DNA from: Nocardiopsis sp. YSL2
GTDB lineage: Bacteria; Actinomycetota; Actinomycetes; Streptosporangiales; Streptosporangiaceae
Direction: 5' to 3'
DNA: 64,000 nt
NCBI RefSeq assembly: GCF_030555055.1
Contig: NZ_JAMOAO010000001.1
Coordinates: forward strand, 3,038,001-3,102,000
Shown: in pieces, positions 23,201-30,762 of the stretch
How the letters are laid out: each line of letters opens with the position of its first letter
Position numbering within the stretch: the stretch's first letter is position 1
Notes under the pieces: model-generated
Told to the model about the DNA's origin: nothing
Seen by the model: the letters and a program-made list of their open reading frames with translations, nothing else
The model's database searches: none
Translations under genes and position numbers: made by a program

Positions 23201-23938
23201 TCAGTCGAGCGGGGTCGCCTGGCCCCACACCTTGTCGAAGCTCTCAAGGTAGGTGCTCATCATCTCGCCGCCGGGGATCTTACGCAGGTGGAAGACCGGG
23301 GCCTGGGACGCCATCGCGCCGTAGACATGCGTGTTCACGATCAACTGGTCATCAGCACGGTAGAGCGAGTTGTACAGCGTCGTCCCGTGCAGGCGGAACT
23401 CCGTGCCCTCGACAGCGCGGAGCGACTTGTACAGCACGATCACGTTCCGGATCTTGGACGCCAACAGGTCGTCCAACCCCTCATCCCTGCCGCGCTGGGC
23501 CACCGCCTCGCTCTCCGGATCGCCGAGCAGGATGCGCACACGGACCCCGGCCTTGGCCTTGTCCGACAGGAGCTTGATCATGCTCGGGTCATCCGCGAGG
23601 AAGAACCCGCTGAACACCAGGACCGAGATCTCCTGCTGGGCGGCCTCGAAGAGGCGCTTCCACAGATCCGCGGGGACGCTCCACCGGTGCGGGTAGAGCT
23701 CCACGATCTCGCTCTGTGAAGCGGCCTTGCTCTGCTCCGGGGACAGGGCCTCGGGCCAGATGTAGGTCTCCTCCACGCCGAGGAACGAGGCAGCCGAGAA
23801 GCGGTGCCGGCGGTAGGGCGTGCGGCCCTGGGTGATCCAGCGCTCCACGCTCTTGGCATCGACACCGATCGCCTCGGCCAGTTCGGCCGGCGTGGCCCCG
23901 CGCTGGAGCAGCGCGGCTCGCAACCTCTCGTTCGGCAT
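23201..23938 (-). CDS. XRE-family regulator with DUF5919-like C-terminal domain, paralogue B
   Basis: 245 residues, co-linear with paralogue A: helix-turn-helix at about 15-40 (ATPAELAEAIGVDAKSVERW), then YPHRWSVPADLWKRLFEAAQ, VRILLGDPESEAV, VIVLYKSLRAVEGTEFRLHG, TTLYNSLYRADDQLIVNTHV. GGAG precedes the ATG. First gene of an operon with Clp-N and NUDIX. Paralogue A and B share one upstream 15-bp motif, so they may cross-regulate. Confidence 0.82.
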   Translation of the reverse strand: MPNERLRAALLQRGATPAELAEAIGVDAKSVERWITQGRTPYRRHRFSAASFLGVEETYIWPEALSPEQSKAASQSEIVELYPHRWSVPADLWKRLFEAAQQEISVLVFSGFFLADDPSMIKLLSDKAKAGVRVRILLGDPESEAVAQRGRDEGLDDLLASKIRNVIVLYKSLRAVEGTEFRLHGTTLYNSLYRADDQLIVNTHVYGAMASQAPVFHLRKIPGGEMMSTYLESFDKVWGQATPLD

Positions 23939-24225
23939 GTACTCCGGGGGTTCGCTGGATGTCTAGGGACGCGCTCACATTATCGAGACGTCCTGAACAC
24001 GTCCAGCCATGTAGTGATCTCGTCCCGTCCTGCCAGGGGACAGTGGTCACAGTCGCCGAACCTCCGGTGACAGCGGACTCAACGACCAACCCCGACCCCG
24101 TCCGCTGACCACTGGTCCATCACTTCGATACATGCTATACATGTATCTAAGTTGGCCGAGTGATCGCCGAGCGATCGCTAACCAGGGCCGCGAACTGCGA
24201 AAACCATGAGAAGAGGACTGCCGAT
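23939..24225. promoter_or_regulatory. Divergent control region of XRE-B and the pra-tra-rep-xis-int series
   Basis: Holds GGATGTCTAGGGACG (23957-23971; reverse complement CGTCCCTAGACATCC matches the XRE-A site at 14 of 15 bases), further ACGTCC half-sites near 23986-24005, and the dyad GATACAT-N7-ATGTATC (24127-24147). Confidence 0.6.
24127..24147. promoter_or_regulatory. Perfect 7-bp inverted repeat before the pra-like gene
   Basis: GATACAT, seven-base spacer, ATGTATC, about 80 bases before the pra-like start. It is a candidate operator for the tandem GntR regulator or for an XRE paralogue. Confidence 0.55.
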
Positions 24226-24633
24226 ATGGCTATTCAGGGTGCGTTGCCGGTGAGCTTCGGGACGGTGTTCCCGCACGGTGCCTTCGCGTTGGGTGTGGAG
24301 GCGATTACGGACTTCGAGACCAAGCGTCCGCAGATGGACAAGGAGACCGGTCTGCCGCTGTGGGCGGTGGACGTGATCGACGCCGATCCCGAGGCGCGGG
24401 GCAAGGCCAAGTCGGTGAAGGTCAAGGTCGCCGCCGAGGTGTGCCCGACCCTGCCGGACGAGGTCCCGGGCCTGCCGTTCCGGCCGATCGAGTTCGAGGC
24501 GATGGCGGTCATGCCCTACGTCGACGACAACGGCCGCCGTCCCCGGGTGGCGTACTCGCTGCGGGCCCGTGGTGTGAAGGCTCCCGGCGGTGCTGCTGGT
24601 GGTCGTCGTGCTCCGGCCAAGGAAGCGGCGTGA
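24226..24633 (+). CDS. Pra-like plasmid replication, integration and excision activator
   Basis: 135 residues from ATG 24226 (GAGGA upstream). Matches the actinobacterial family annotated as plasmid replication, integration and excision activator: SFGTVFPHGAFALGV near the N-terminus, LPLWAVDVIDADPEARGK, KVAAEVCP and LPFRPIEFEAMAV. In pSAM2, Pra switches on rep, xis and int. It is first in the backbone series and lies behind the candidate operator, consistent with the switch role. Assignment is from memory of the family pattern. Confidence 0.75.
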   Translation: MAIQGALPVSFGTVFPHGAFALGVEAITDFETKRPQMDKETGLPLWAVDVIDADPEARGKAKSVKVKVAAEVCPTLPDEVPGLPFRPIEFEAMAVMPYVDDNGRRPRVAYSLRARGVKAPGGAAGGRRAPAKEAA

Positions 24634-24653
24634 CCGTCTCCTGACATGTAAGC

Positions 24654-24689
24654 GGGGCGGCCTGGTGCTGCAACACCGTCGACCGCCCC
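24654..24689. terminator. Attenuator-like hairpin after the pra-like gene
   Basis: Outer arms GGGGCGG and CCGCCCC and inner arms GGTG and CACC. It sits between the pra-like gene and the rest of the series, so it may reduce read-through. Confidence 0.55.
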
Positions 24690-24739
24690 TTCCACCCCTC
24701 CCGTTACCTGCGAAAGCTCCGCGAAGAGGTGTCTTCAGT

Positions 24740-24988
24740 ATGTCCGATTACCCCACCGACCTGTCCGGCCTGACCGGTCCGCAGTTGGTCCGGCTGTTCC
24801 TGGACGCGGTCGACTCCCACCCCTCCACCGACTCCGACCGTGCGGCCTTCTTCGACTTCAAGGCACGCCTGTTCACGGTCCTGGCCCAGGACGGCAACCC
24901 GGACGCGGCCGAGGTCGCCGACTGCGCCCGCCTGATGCGCGACCGCATCCTGGCCCGGATCGACTCTGTGGGCGGGGGTGAGCGGTGA
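24740..24988 (+). CDS. Small hypothetical AICE protein (82 aa)
   Basis: 82 residues from ATG 24740. Soluble and helical, with the pattern LTGPQLVRLFLDAVDSHP and CARLMRDRILARI. Unknown function; small proteins of this kind often precede tra in AICEs. Its TGA overlaps the tra start (TGATG). Confidence 0.65.
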   Translation: MSDYPTDLSGLTGPQLVRLFLDAVDSHPSTDSDRAAFFDFKARLFTVLAQDGNPDAAEVADCARLMRDRILARIDSVGGGER

Positions 24989-26391
24989 TGGCCAAGGTCG
25001 GTACCCCGCAGACCTCCCCGACCCTGCCGACTCCCGCACAGGGTGTGCGGTGGACGACCCCGATCGTCGAGACGCCCGGGATCGTTGTCCTGGGTTCCTG
25101 GATCTGGCGGCTGACCCGCTTCCTGGTCACTCTCCCGTTCCGCTTCCCCGTCCTCGTCGCCACCGTGGCCGTGTCGTTCGCCGCCTGGTGGTGGCTGGAC
25201 TGGCCCGGCCTGGCCGGACTCTGGGCCACGGCTGCGGTTGCCTCGCTGGTGTGGTGGCGGACCTGGCCCGACTCCTACCGGACCTGCGTCACGCTTCGCC
25301 TGCTTGCCTGGTGGCGGCACGTGTTCGTCTACCGGCGCCACTGGCAACCCGTGCTGGTGATCTCCGGGCTGGCCGAGTCCTACCAGGAACGCCGCTACCT
25401 GCCCCGCATCCGCCGTGTCACCTGCTCGGAATGGGCCGACCGCGTCCGCGTCGCCCTGGTGGCTGGGACTTCGCCTGCGGAGTTTGAGACCCGCGTGGCC
25501 GAACTCGCCCACGGGTTCGGTGCCCCGTCCTGCCGGGTGGTGGTGGAGGGGCCGCGCAAGATCACTCTGGAGTTCCTCCGGCACGACACCCTCGCCGAAC
25601 CCGTCCCTGCCCTGGACCTGCCGGAGCGGGTCGACCTCGCGGCGCTGCCCGTGGGGGTGTGTGAGGACGGCTCTGAATGGCGGCTCCGTCTGCACGGGAC
25701 TCATGTCCTGGTGGCTGGGGTGACCGGTGCGGGCAAGGGATCGGTGATCTGGTCCGCTATCCGAGCCATGCTGCCCGCGATCGACTCCGGAACGGCGCAG
25801 GTGTGGGCGATCGACCCCAAGCGCATGGAGCTGTCCTACGGACGGACTCTGTTCGCCCAGTACGCGGACACTGGGGAAGCCGCCGTGGCGGTGCTGGAAG
25901 CGGCGGTGGAATGGATGCAGGACCGGGCTCGCCGGTATGCGGGCAAGCGGCGCTCACACACCCCGACCGTTGAGGACCCGTTCGTCCTGGTGGTCCTGGA
26001 CGAGGTGGCGTTCCTGACCGCGTATCACCCCGACCGGGACATTCGGAAGCGCTCGGAGAACGCCATCGCCACCCTGACCTCGCAGGGGCGCTCGGTCGGC
26101 TTCTCCGTCCTGGCCGCACTCCAGGACCCCCGCAAAGAGGTCATGAACCTGCGCAACCTCTTTCCGGACAAGGTCGCGCTCCGTCTGGACGAGGCGTCCC
26201 AGGTCGACATGATCCTCGGAGAAGGGGCCCGGGACCGGGGTGCGAACGCCCACCTGATCGACCCGACCCTTCCCGGGGTGGGCTTCGTGCGGATGGAGAC
26301 CTCACCGGCCCCGGTCCGGGTCCGGGCCGCCTACGTCTCCGACGACAACATCACGGCCATGACCGACGTCTACGGCTCGGAGGAGGTCTGA
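24988..26391 (+). CDS. tra: FtsK/SpoIIIE-type DNA translocase (Tra)
   Basis: 467 residues from ATG 24988. Two membrane helices at about 35-85, then the motor domain: Walker A-like VTGAGKGSVIW (about 243-253) with the GKGS variant of actinomycete Tra proteins, Walker B VLVVLDEVAFL (about 332), and TSQGRSVGFSVLAALQDP. In the pSAM2 class this single protein moves double-stranded DNA between mycelial cells. The rep ATG overlaps its TGA. Confidence 0.92.
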   Translation: MAKVGTPQTSPTLPTPAQGVRWTTPIVETPGIVVLGSWIWRLTRFLVTLPFRFPVLVATVAVSFAAWWWLDWPGLAGLWATAAVASLVWWRTWPDSYRTCVTLRLLAWWRHVFVYRRHWQPVLVISGLAESYQERRYLPRIRRVTCSEWADRVRVALVAGTSPAEFETRVAELAHGFGAPSCRVVVEGPRKITLEFLRHDTLAEPVPALDLPERVDLAALPVGVCEDGSEWRLRLHGTHVLVAGVTGAGKGSVIWSAIRAMLPAIDSGTAQVWAIDPKRMELSYGRTLFAQYADTGEAAVAVLEAAVEWMQDRARRYAGKRRSHTPTVEDPFVLVVLDEVAFLTAYHPDRDIRKRSENAIATLTSQGRSVGFSVLAALQDPRKEVMNLRNLFPDKVALRLDEASQVDMILGEGARDRGANAHLIDPTLPGVGFVRMETSPAPVRVRAAYVSDDNITAMTDVYGSEEV

Positions 26392-28070
26392 TGCCCACAC
26401 CCACGGGGAAGAGCACTCGGGCCGAACGGCTCGCACAACCCCTGGCCCGTGAGGTCGCCGAACAGGTCGCCGCCGACCACGGCGTGTGCATCCGGCCCGT
26501 CTCGCTTCGACGTACTGACATCGCCACGGGCCGGACGGAGGTGATCGATGTTCCGTGCGGCTCCACGCTGGAATCCCGGTGCCCGGCCTGCGCGAAGCGG
26601 AAGAGGTCCCTGCGACGGACGCAGTGTGAAGAGGGCTGGCACCTGGCCTCAGAGCCCGTCGTGCAGCCTGACCCGCCCTCAGAGGAACAACGCGGTTGGG
26701 TGGAACAGCGGGCGATGGTCACGGCCGAGCGGGACCGGCTCGCCTCCACGGGGGCGGCCTCGGCTGAGGACCTGGCGCGACTCGACGCGGTGATCGCTGA
26801 CCTGGATGAGGAGATCACGGCGTCCGGGCTGCGGGGGTCGGTCACCCGCTCGGCTGATACCTCCTCGTCGGGGTCGCGTCGGGTGCGCTCGACCAAGCGC
26901 CGTCAGGACGTCCCGGACCTTCCCAAGCGACCGATGACCCGTAAGACGGTCGGGCGGGCCTTCACCGATCCGGCCTCGGGCAAGGTGTTCCGGCCCTCGC
27001 TGTTCATCACGCTCACCCTGGATTCGTACGGGCGGGTGCGCTCGGACGGCACCCCGGTGGACTTCTCGACCTACGACTACCGGCGTGCGGCTCGGGACGC
27101 GCTGCACTTCTCCAAGCTCATCGACCGGTTCGTGCAGAACCTTCGACGGGTGGCCGGATTCGATGTGCAGTACTTCGCGGCCGTGGAACCCCAACGCCGC
27201 CTGGCCCCGCATCTGCACATGGCCACACGGGGCACGATTCCCCGGGCCGAGCTGCGGCAGATCGCGGCGGCGACGTACCACCAGGTGTGGTGGCCCAACG
27301 CTGATCGTGTGGTCTTCGAGGGCGACCACCTTCCCGAGTGGGATGAGGTGACAGGTGTCTTTGTCGACCCGTCGACAGGGGAAGTACTGCCGACCTGGGA
27401 TGAGGCGTTGGATGAACTCGACGCCGATCCCGACGCGGAGCCCCATCACGTGGCGCGGTTCGGCCGTCAGGTCGATGCCAAGGGGGTGGTGGCTGGTTCG
27501 GCTGATGCTGACCGGTGTGTGCGCTACCTGGCGAAGTATCTGACGAAGGACATCGCCGAGTGCCATGCCGCCGAGACGGTGCGCCAGGAACAGCACATTG
27601 ACCGCCTCCTGGACGCTCTGCGTTTCGAGCCGTGCTCGCCCCGGTGCTCGAACTGGCTCCGCTACGGCATCCAGCCCGAGAACGCAAAGCCGGGGATGCG
27701 CCCCGGGTTCTGCCGGTCCAAGGCTCACCGTCGCGAGTACCTGGGCTACGCGGGCCGCCGCGTCCTGGTCTCGCGCAAGTGGTCGGGCAAGACCCTGGCT
27801 GATCACAAGGCTGACCGGCTGGCCTGGGTCCTGTACGCCCTCGGTGTCGACCCCACCGACGACGGCCAGGGCGACGAAGACAACCACCGTCCCCTGGTGT
27901 TGTCGGTGGCTAGCGGCTCTTTCGCCTGGGAGCTGGCCCGACCCACAGACCCCGACGTCGCTCCCCGCGAACAACGCCTCCTCCGAGCGGTCGGCGAAGC
28001 ACTCAAACGCCGGGCCCAACTCGATGCAGCACGTACCCCCGAACGTTCGGCAATGGAAAGGGCTGCCTGA
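26391..28070 (+). CDS. RepSA-like replication initiator
   Basis: 559 residues. N-terminal Cys cluster (SRCPACAKRKRS, about 64-75) then a long helical linker; the HUH motif is in RRLAPHLHMATRG (about 268-280), and the catalytic Tyr motif in RYLAKYLTKDIAE (about 377-389). This matches RepSA of pSAM2, a rolling-circle initiator that nicks the double-strand origin. A second Cys/His cluster (FEPCSPRCSNWLRYG) follows. Overlaps tra and xis by one base each, so one transcript likely carries all. Confidence 0.88.
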   Translation: MPTPTGKSTRAERLAQPLAREVAEQVAADHGVCIRPVSLRRTDIATGRTEVIDVPCGSTLESRCPACAKRKRSLRRTQCEEGWHLASEPVVQPDPPSEEQRGWVEQRAMVTAERDRLASTGAASAEDLARLDAVIADLDEEITASGLRGSVTRSADTSSSGSRRVRSTKRRQDVPDLPKRPMTRKTVGRAFTDPASGKVFRPSLFITLTLDSYGRVRSDGTPVDFSTYDYRRAARDALHFSKLIDRFVQNLRRVAGFDVQYFAAVEPQRRLAPHLHMATRGTIPRAELRQIAAATYHQVWWPNADRVVFEGDHLPEWDEVTGVFVDPSTGEVLPTWDEALDELDADPDAEPHHVARFGRQVDAKGVVAGSADADRCVRYLAKYLTKDIAECHAAETVRQEQHIDRLLDALRFEPCSPRCSNWLRYGIQPENAKPGMRPGFCRSKAHRREYLGYAGRRVLVSRKWSGKTLADHKADRLAWVLYALGVDPTDDGQGDEDNHRPLVLSVASGSFAWELARPTDPDVAPREQRLLRAVGEALKRRAQLDAARTPERSAMERAA

Positions 28071-28294
28071 TGGCTTCGACCAAGACCCGTCCGACCGGCC
28101 GCCTGCTGACCGTGGCGCAAGCGGCCGAACGCCTCAACACCTCCGAGCGCTACCCCCGACGCCTGATCGAGGAACGGCGCATCACCTTCGTCCGTATCGG
28201 ACGGCACGTGCGCATCCCCGAAAGCGCGCTTGAAGAGTTCATCACCGCTGGCGTCGTGGAACCGCTGCGACTCCACATGAGGAGGGCCGCGTAG
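28070..28294 (+). CDS. xis: Excisionase (Xis), MerR/AlpA-type helix-turn-helix
   Basis: 74 residues. Winged-helix of the excisionase family: LLTVAQAAERLNTSERYPRR, then ITFVRIGRHVRIPESALEEF. Binds near att and directs the integrase to excision. Its TAG overlaps the GTG start of int, the usual xis-int arrangement. The residues SERYPRRLIEE differ slightly from the usual turn (often RFVRRLI). Confidence 0.9.
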   Translation: MASTKTRPTGRLLTVAQAAERLNTSERYPRRLIEERRITFVRIGRHVRIPESALEEFITAGVVEPLRLHMRRAA

Positions 28295-29442
28295 TGGCTG
28301 CGAAGAAGCGACGGTTCGGCCGTATCCGCAAGCTCAGTTCGGGGCGCTACCAGGTCCGCTATCCCGGCCCTGACGGCGTCGACCATCCGGCCCCGCACAC
28401 CTTCGCGACGAAGAAGGAGGCGGACCGCTGGTTGGCCTTGAAGGAAGCTGAGATCAACCGAGACGGCTGGTGGGACCCGAACGCGGGTGATGACGTCTTC
28501 TCCGAGTACGCGGCGGAGTGGGTGGAGAACCGCGAACTGACCCCCAAGAGTCGACGCACCTACGAAGACCTCCTTCGGCTCCACCTGAACCCCACGTTCG
28601 GCAACATGGGATTGAAGGACATCCAGGAGGCCGATATCCGCAAGTGGCGGGCGGCCAAGCGCAGGAAGGCCCGGGGCAGGGCTCAGGTTCCCAAGGCGTA
28701 CCGGCTCATGCGGGCCGTGCTGAACACCGCCGTGCGGGACAAGCTCATCCGTGAGAACCCGTGCCAGATCGAGGGCGCGGGCCAGGAGGACAGCGAGGAA
28801 CGCCCGGTGCTGTCGGTCGCCGAGGTGTTCAAGCTGGCCGACGCGATCAAGCCGCGCTACCGGGCGCTCGTGCTGCTGGCGACGTTCGGCAGTCTGCGGT
28901 GGGGTGAGCTGGCCGGCCTCCGGCGCCGTCACCTCGACTTGGACAAGCGAACGGTGACCGTGCGGGAGACGGTCTACGACATCGGCAGTCTGGAGAAGGG
29001 CAAGCCCAAGTCCAAGGCGGGTGCCCGTACCGTGCGGCTTCCCTCACTGATCATCGCGGACCTACGGGAACACCTGGAGACCTATGCCGCTCCTGGGCCG
29101 AACGGGTTCGTGTTCGTCGGGGTCAAGGGCAACCAGCTTCGGCGTAGCAACTTCTCGAAGTACTGGGCGGACGCCTGCGCTGACGCCGGTCTGGAGGACG
29201 TCCACCTTCACGACCTGCGGCACACGGGCAACACCTACGCGGCTGAGGCCGGGGCATCGCTGAGGGAGCTGATGAACAGGATGGGGCACTCCAGTCCCCG
29301 GGCGGCGATGATCTACCTTCACGCCCGGGACGAGCGTGCTCAGGAGGTGGCGGACCGGCTGGGGGAGAGGGCTGCCGAGGAGCTGCGGCGAACCCGTGCG
29401 GACGACGGCGACGATCCGCCCTCGGCGGGTGCTCCGGTCTGA
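28294..29442 (+). CDS. int: Tyrosine recombinase integrase
   Basis: 382 residues from GTG 28294. N-terminal arm-binding domain (about 1-60), core-binding SAM-like domain (about 65-160), and catalytic domain with first Arg in GSLRWGELAGLRR (about 202), HDLRHTGN (about 305-312), MGHSSPRAAMIYLHA with the nucleophile Tyr near 340. Recombines attP with the tRNA-Gly site. The last 59 codons are duplicated at 17581. Confidence 0.95.
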   Translation: MAAKKRRFGRIRKLSSGRYQVRYPGPDGVDHPAPHTFATKKEADRWLALKEAEINRDGWWDPNAGDDVFSEYAAEWVENRELTPKSRRTYEDLLRLHLNPTFGNMGLKDIQEADIRKWRAAKRRKARGRAQVPKAYRLMRAVLNTAVRDKLIRENPCQIEGAGQEDSEERPVLSVAEVFKLADAIKPRYRALVLLATFGSLRWGELAGLRRRHLDLDKRTVTVRETVYDIGSLEKGKPKSKAGARTVRLPSLIIADLREHLETYAAPGPNGFVFVGVKGNQLRRSNFSKYWADACADAGLEDVHLHDLRHTGNTYAAEAGASLRELMNRMGHSSPRAAMIYLHARDERAQEVADRLGERAAEELRRTRADDGDDPPSAGAPV

Positions 29443-29446
29443 GCAT

Positions 29447-29468
29447 CGGGCACGTAGCGGGCACGCGG
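29447..29468. repeat. Putative integrase arm-type site, right arm
   Basis: CGGGCACGTAG then CGGGCACGCGG, just after the int stop and about 70 bases from the core. Confidence 0.5.
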
Positions 29469-29494
29469 CCCGTATGGACCCCAAGAAACGCGTT

Positions 29495-29534
29495 AGGCCA
29501 GGTGTTCGGTTTTCACCGATCTACCTGGCCTTTT
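29495..29534 (+). terminator. Hairpin terminator after int
   Basis: AGGCCAGGT and ACCTGGCCT arms with inner TCGG/CCGA pairing, followed by TTTT on the plus strand. Confidence 0.7.
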
Positions 29535-29539
29535 GCTCT

Positions 29540-29584
29540 GTGGAGCGGATGACGGGAATCGAACCCGCGTTATCAGCTTGGGAA
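29540..29584. repeat. Right attachment repeat within tRNA-Gly
   Basis: 45-bp copy identical to 17859-17903; it forms the 3' half of the intact tRNA gene. Confidence 0.93.
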
Positions 29585-29614
29585 GCTGAAGTTCTACCAT
29601 TGAACTACATCCGC
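29541..29614 (-). tRNA. tRNA-Gly (anticodon CCC)
   Basis: Reads GCGGATG, D-arm, anticodon stem TCAGC with loop TTCCCAA (anticodon CCC) and GCTGA, T-arm with GGTTCGATTCC, acceptor CATCCGC, discriminator T and an encoded CCA (74 nt). It is the integration target of the AICE, and its 3' half is the att core, so integration preserves its function. Confidence 0.95.
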
Positions 29615-29770
29615 GCGGCCTGCCCTTGGTACGGCTGGCAACGCATGTCATCCTAGCCCAACTCCGGGCCCGGTGGGCAAGTCGGCGCCGGGACGCGCTC
29701 CCGCGCCGCTTCCACGCGCTCGCGAGCCCGGCCCACGACGGGGTGTTCTCGCAGGCGGTAAGTTCGGAGC

Positions 29771-30361
29771 GTGCTGCTCTCCGATCGCGACATCAGGTCC
29801 CACATCGACTCCGGACGTGTCCGGATCGACCCCTTCGACCCCGGGTTGGTCCAGCCGTCGAGCATCGACGTTCGACTGGACCGCTTCTTCCGGGTGTTCG
29901 AGAACCACAAGTACCCCCACATCGACCCCTCGGTCGAACAGCCCGACCTGACGCGGCTGGTCGAGACCGACGGGGACGAGGCCTTCATCCTCCATCCCGG
30001 CGAGTTCGTCCTGGCGTCCACCTACGAGGTGGTCAGCCTTCCCGACGACATCGCCAGCCGGCTGGAGGGCAAGAGCTCCCTGGGGCGGCTCGGTCTGCTG
30101 ACCCACTCCACGGCCGGGTTCATCGACCCCGGCTTCTCCGGGCACGTGACCCTGGAGCTGTCCAACGTGGCCACGCTCCCGATCAAGCTGTACCCCGGGA
30201 TGAAGATCGGCCAGCTCTGCATGTTCCGGCTGTCCTCCCCGGCCGAATTCCCCTACGGTTCCGCCGGATACGGGTCCCGCTACCAGGGACAACGCGGGCC
30301 GACTCCTTCGCGGTCGCACCTGAACTTCAGCCGGACACGCGTCGCCGCGGAGACGGACTGA
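29771..30361 (+). CDS. dcd: dCTP deaminase
   Basis: 196 residues from GTG 29771. Typical N-terminus ([20 protein letters not shown]), [36 protein letters not shown] and the catalytic Glu in [12 protein letters not shown]. Deaminates dCTP to dUTP for thymidylate synthesis; some actinobacterial forms also hydrolyse dUTP, which cannot be decided here. The gene lies beside the tRNA on the chromosomal side of the AICE. Confidence 0.95.
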   Translation: MLLSDRDIRSHIDSGRVRIDPFDPGLVQPSSIDVRLDRFFRVFENHKYPHIDPSVEQPDLTRLVETDGDEAFILHPGEFVLASTYEVVSLPDDIASRLEGKSSLGRLGLLTHSTAGFIDPGFSGHVTLELSNVATLPIKLYPGMKIGQLCMFRLSSPAEFPYGSAGYGSRYQGQRGPTPSRSHLNFSRTRVAAETD

Positions 30362-30762
30362 GGTCTGGAGCTCAAATGGACCTTACGGTATGATCATGCT
30401 TTGACACGTTCTGTCTCTCTGTGCGCCTGTTTCACAACTGTGACCCGGATAACCCTAAAATGGTCTGTGGTATAGATCACAAAATGGCGCTTTCGAGCCC
30501 CGCCATCCGGTGTCACAAGTCGGCGGACGCTTCTTACGGCAAGTAAACATGTTATCTGCTAGTGACATTGTGTCTGACCTGTGCGTTCTCATCTCGGTAG
30601 GGTGGCGCCCCGACGTGAACCAGGTAGCGGTCTCGCCCTGAACAGGGGCGCGCCAGGGGGCTCTGCGCACACCGCTCACCTGAGACAACCGCGGGTAGCA
30701 ATGGGGCTGACAAGGGTCGTCCCGCTGTGTCCCGCGGCCGGGACAGCCCCATAGAGGAGACC
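30362..30762. promoter_or_regulatory. Long leader region of the glycine-betaine operon with CRP-like dyads
   Basis: 400 bases, AT-richer at the left. TTCACAACTGTGACC (30431-30445) contains TCACA-N2-TGTGA, and TGTGGTATAGATCACA (30466-30481) is one base from the TGTGA-N6-TCACA consensus of CRP/GlxR-type regulators. I see no gene and could not match the remainder to a known riboswitch. Confidence 0.45.

Larger units (their letters stand above)
17859..29584 (+). mobile_element. pSAM2-type actinomycete integrative and conjugative element (AICE)
   Basis: Bounded by a 45-bp direct repeat equal to the 3' half of tRNA-Gly(CCC), with the tRNA restored at the right end. Contents match the AICE backbone: int and xis next to att, a RepSA-like initiator, a pra-like activator, an FtsK-type Tra, a GntR regulator and a NUDIX gene as in pSAM2 (KorSA and Pif there). 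No separate spd (spread) genes are evident. All backbone genes look intact, so excision and intramycelial transfer appear possible. Length about 11.7 kb, compact for the class. Confidence 0.92.

Noticed and set aside
17859..29584. Prophage interpretation of the integrated element
   Set aside because: No capsid, terminase, portal, tail or lysis genes; the core genes are those of an AICE.
30362..30762. Riboswitch (such as c-di-AMP type) in the leader of the betaine operon
   Set aside because: I could not match conserved core sequences; the leader is reported only as a regulatory region.
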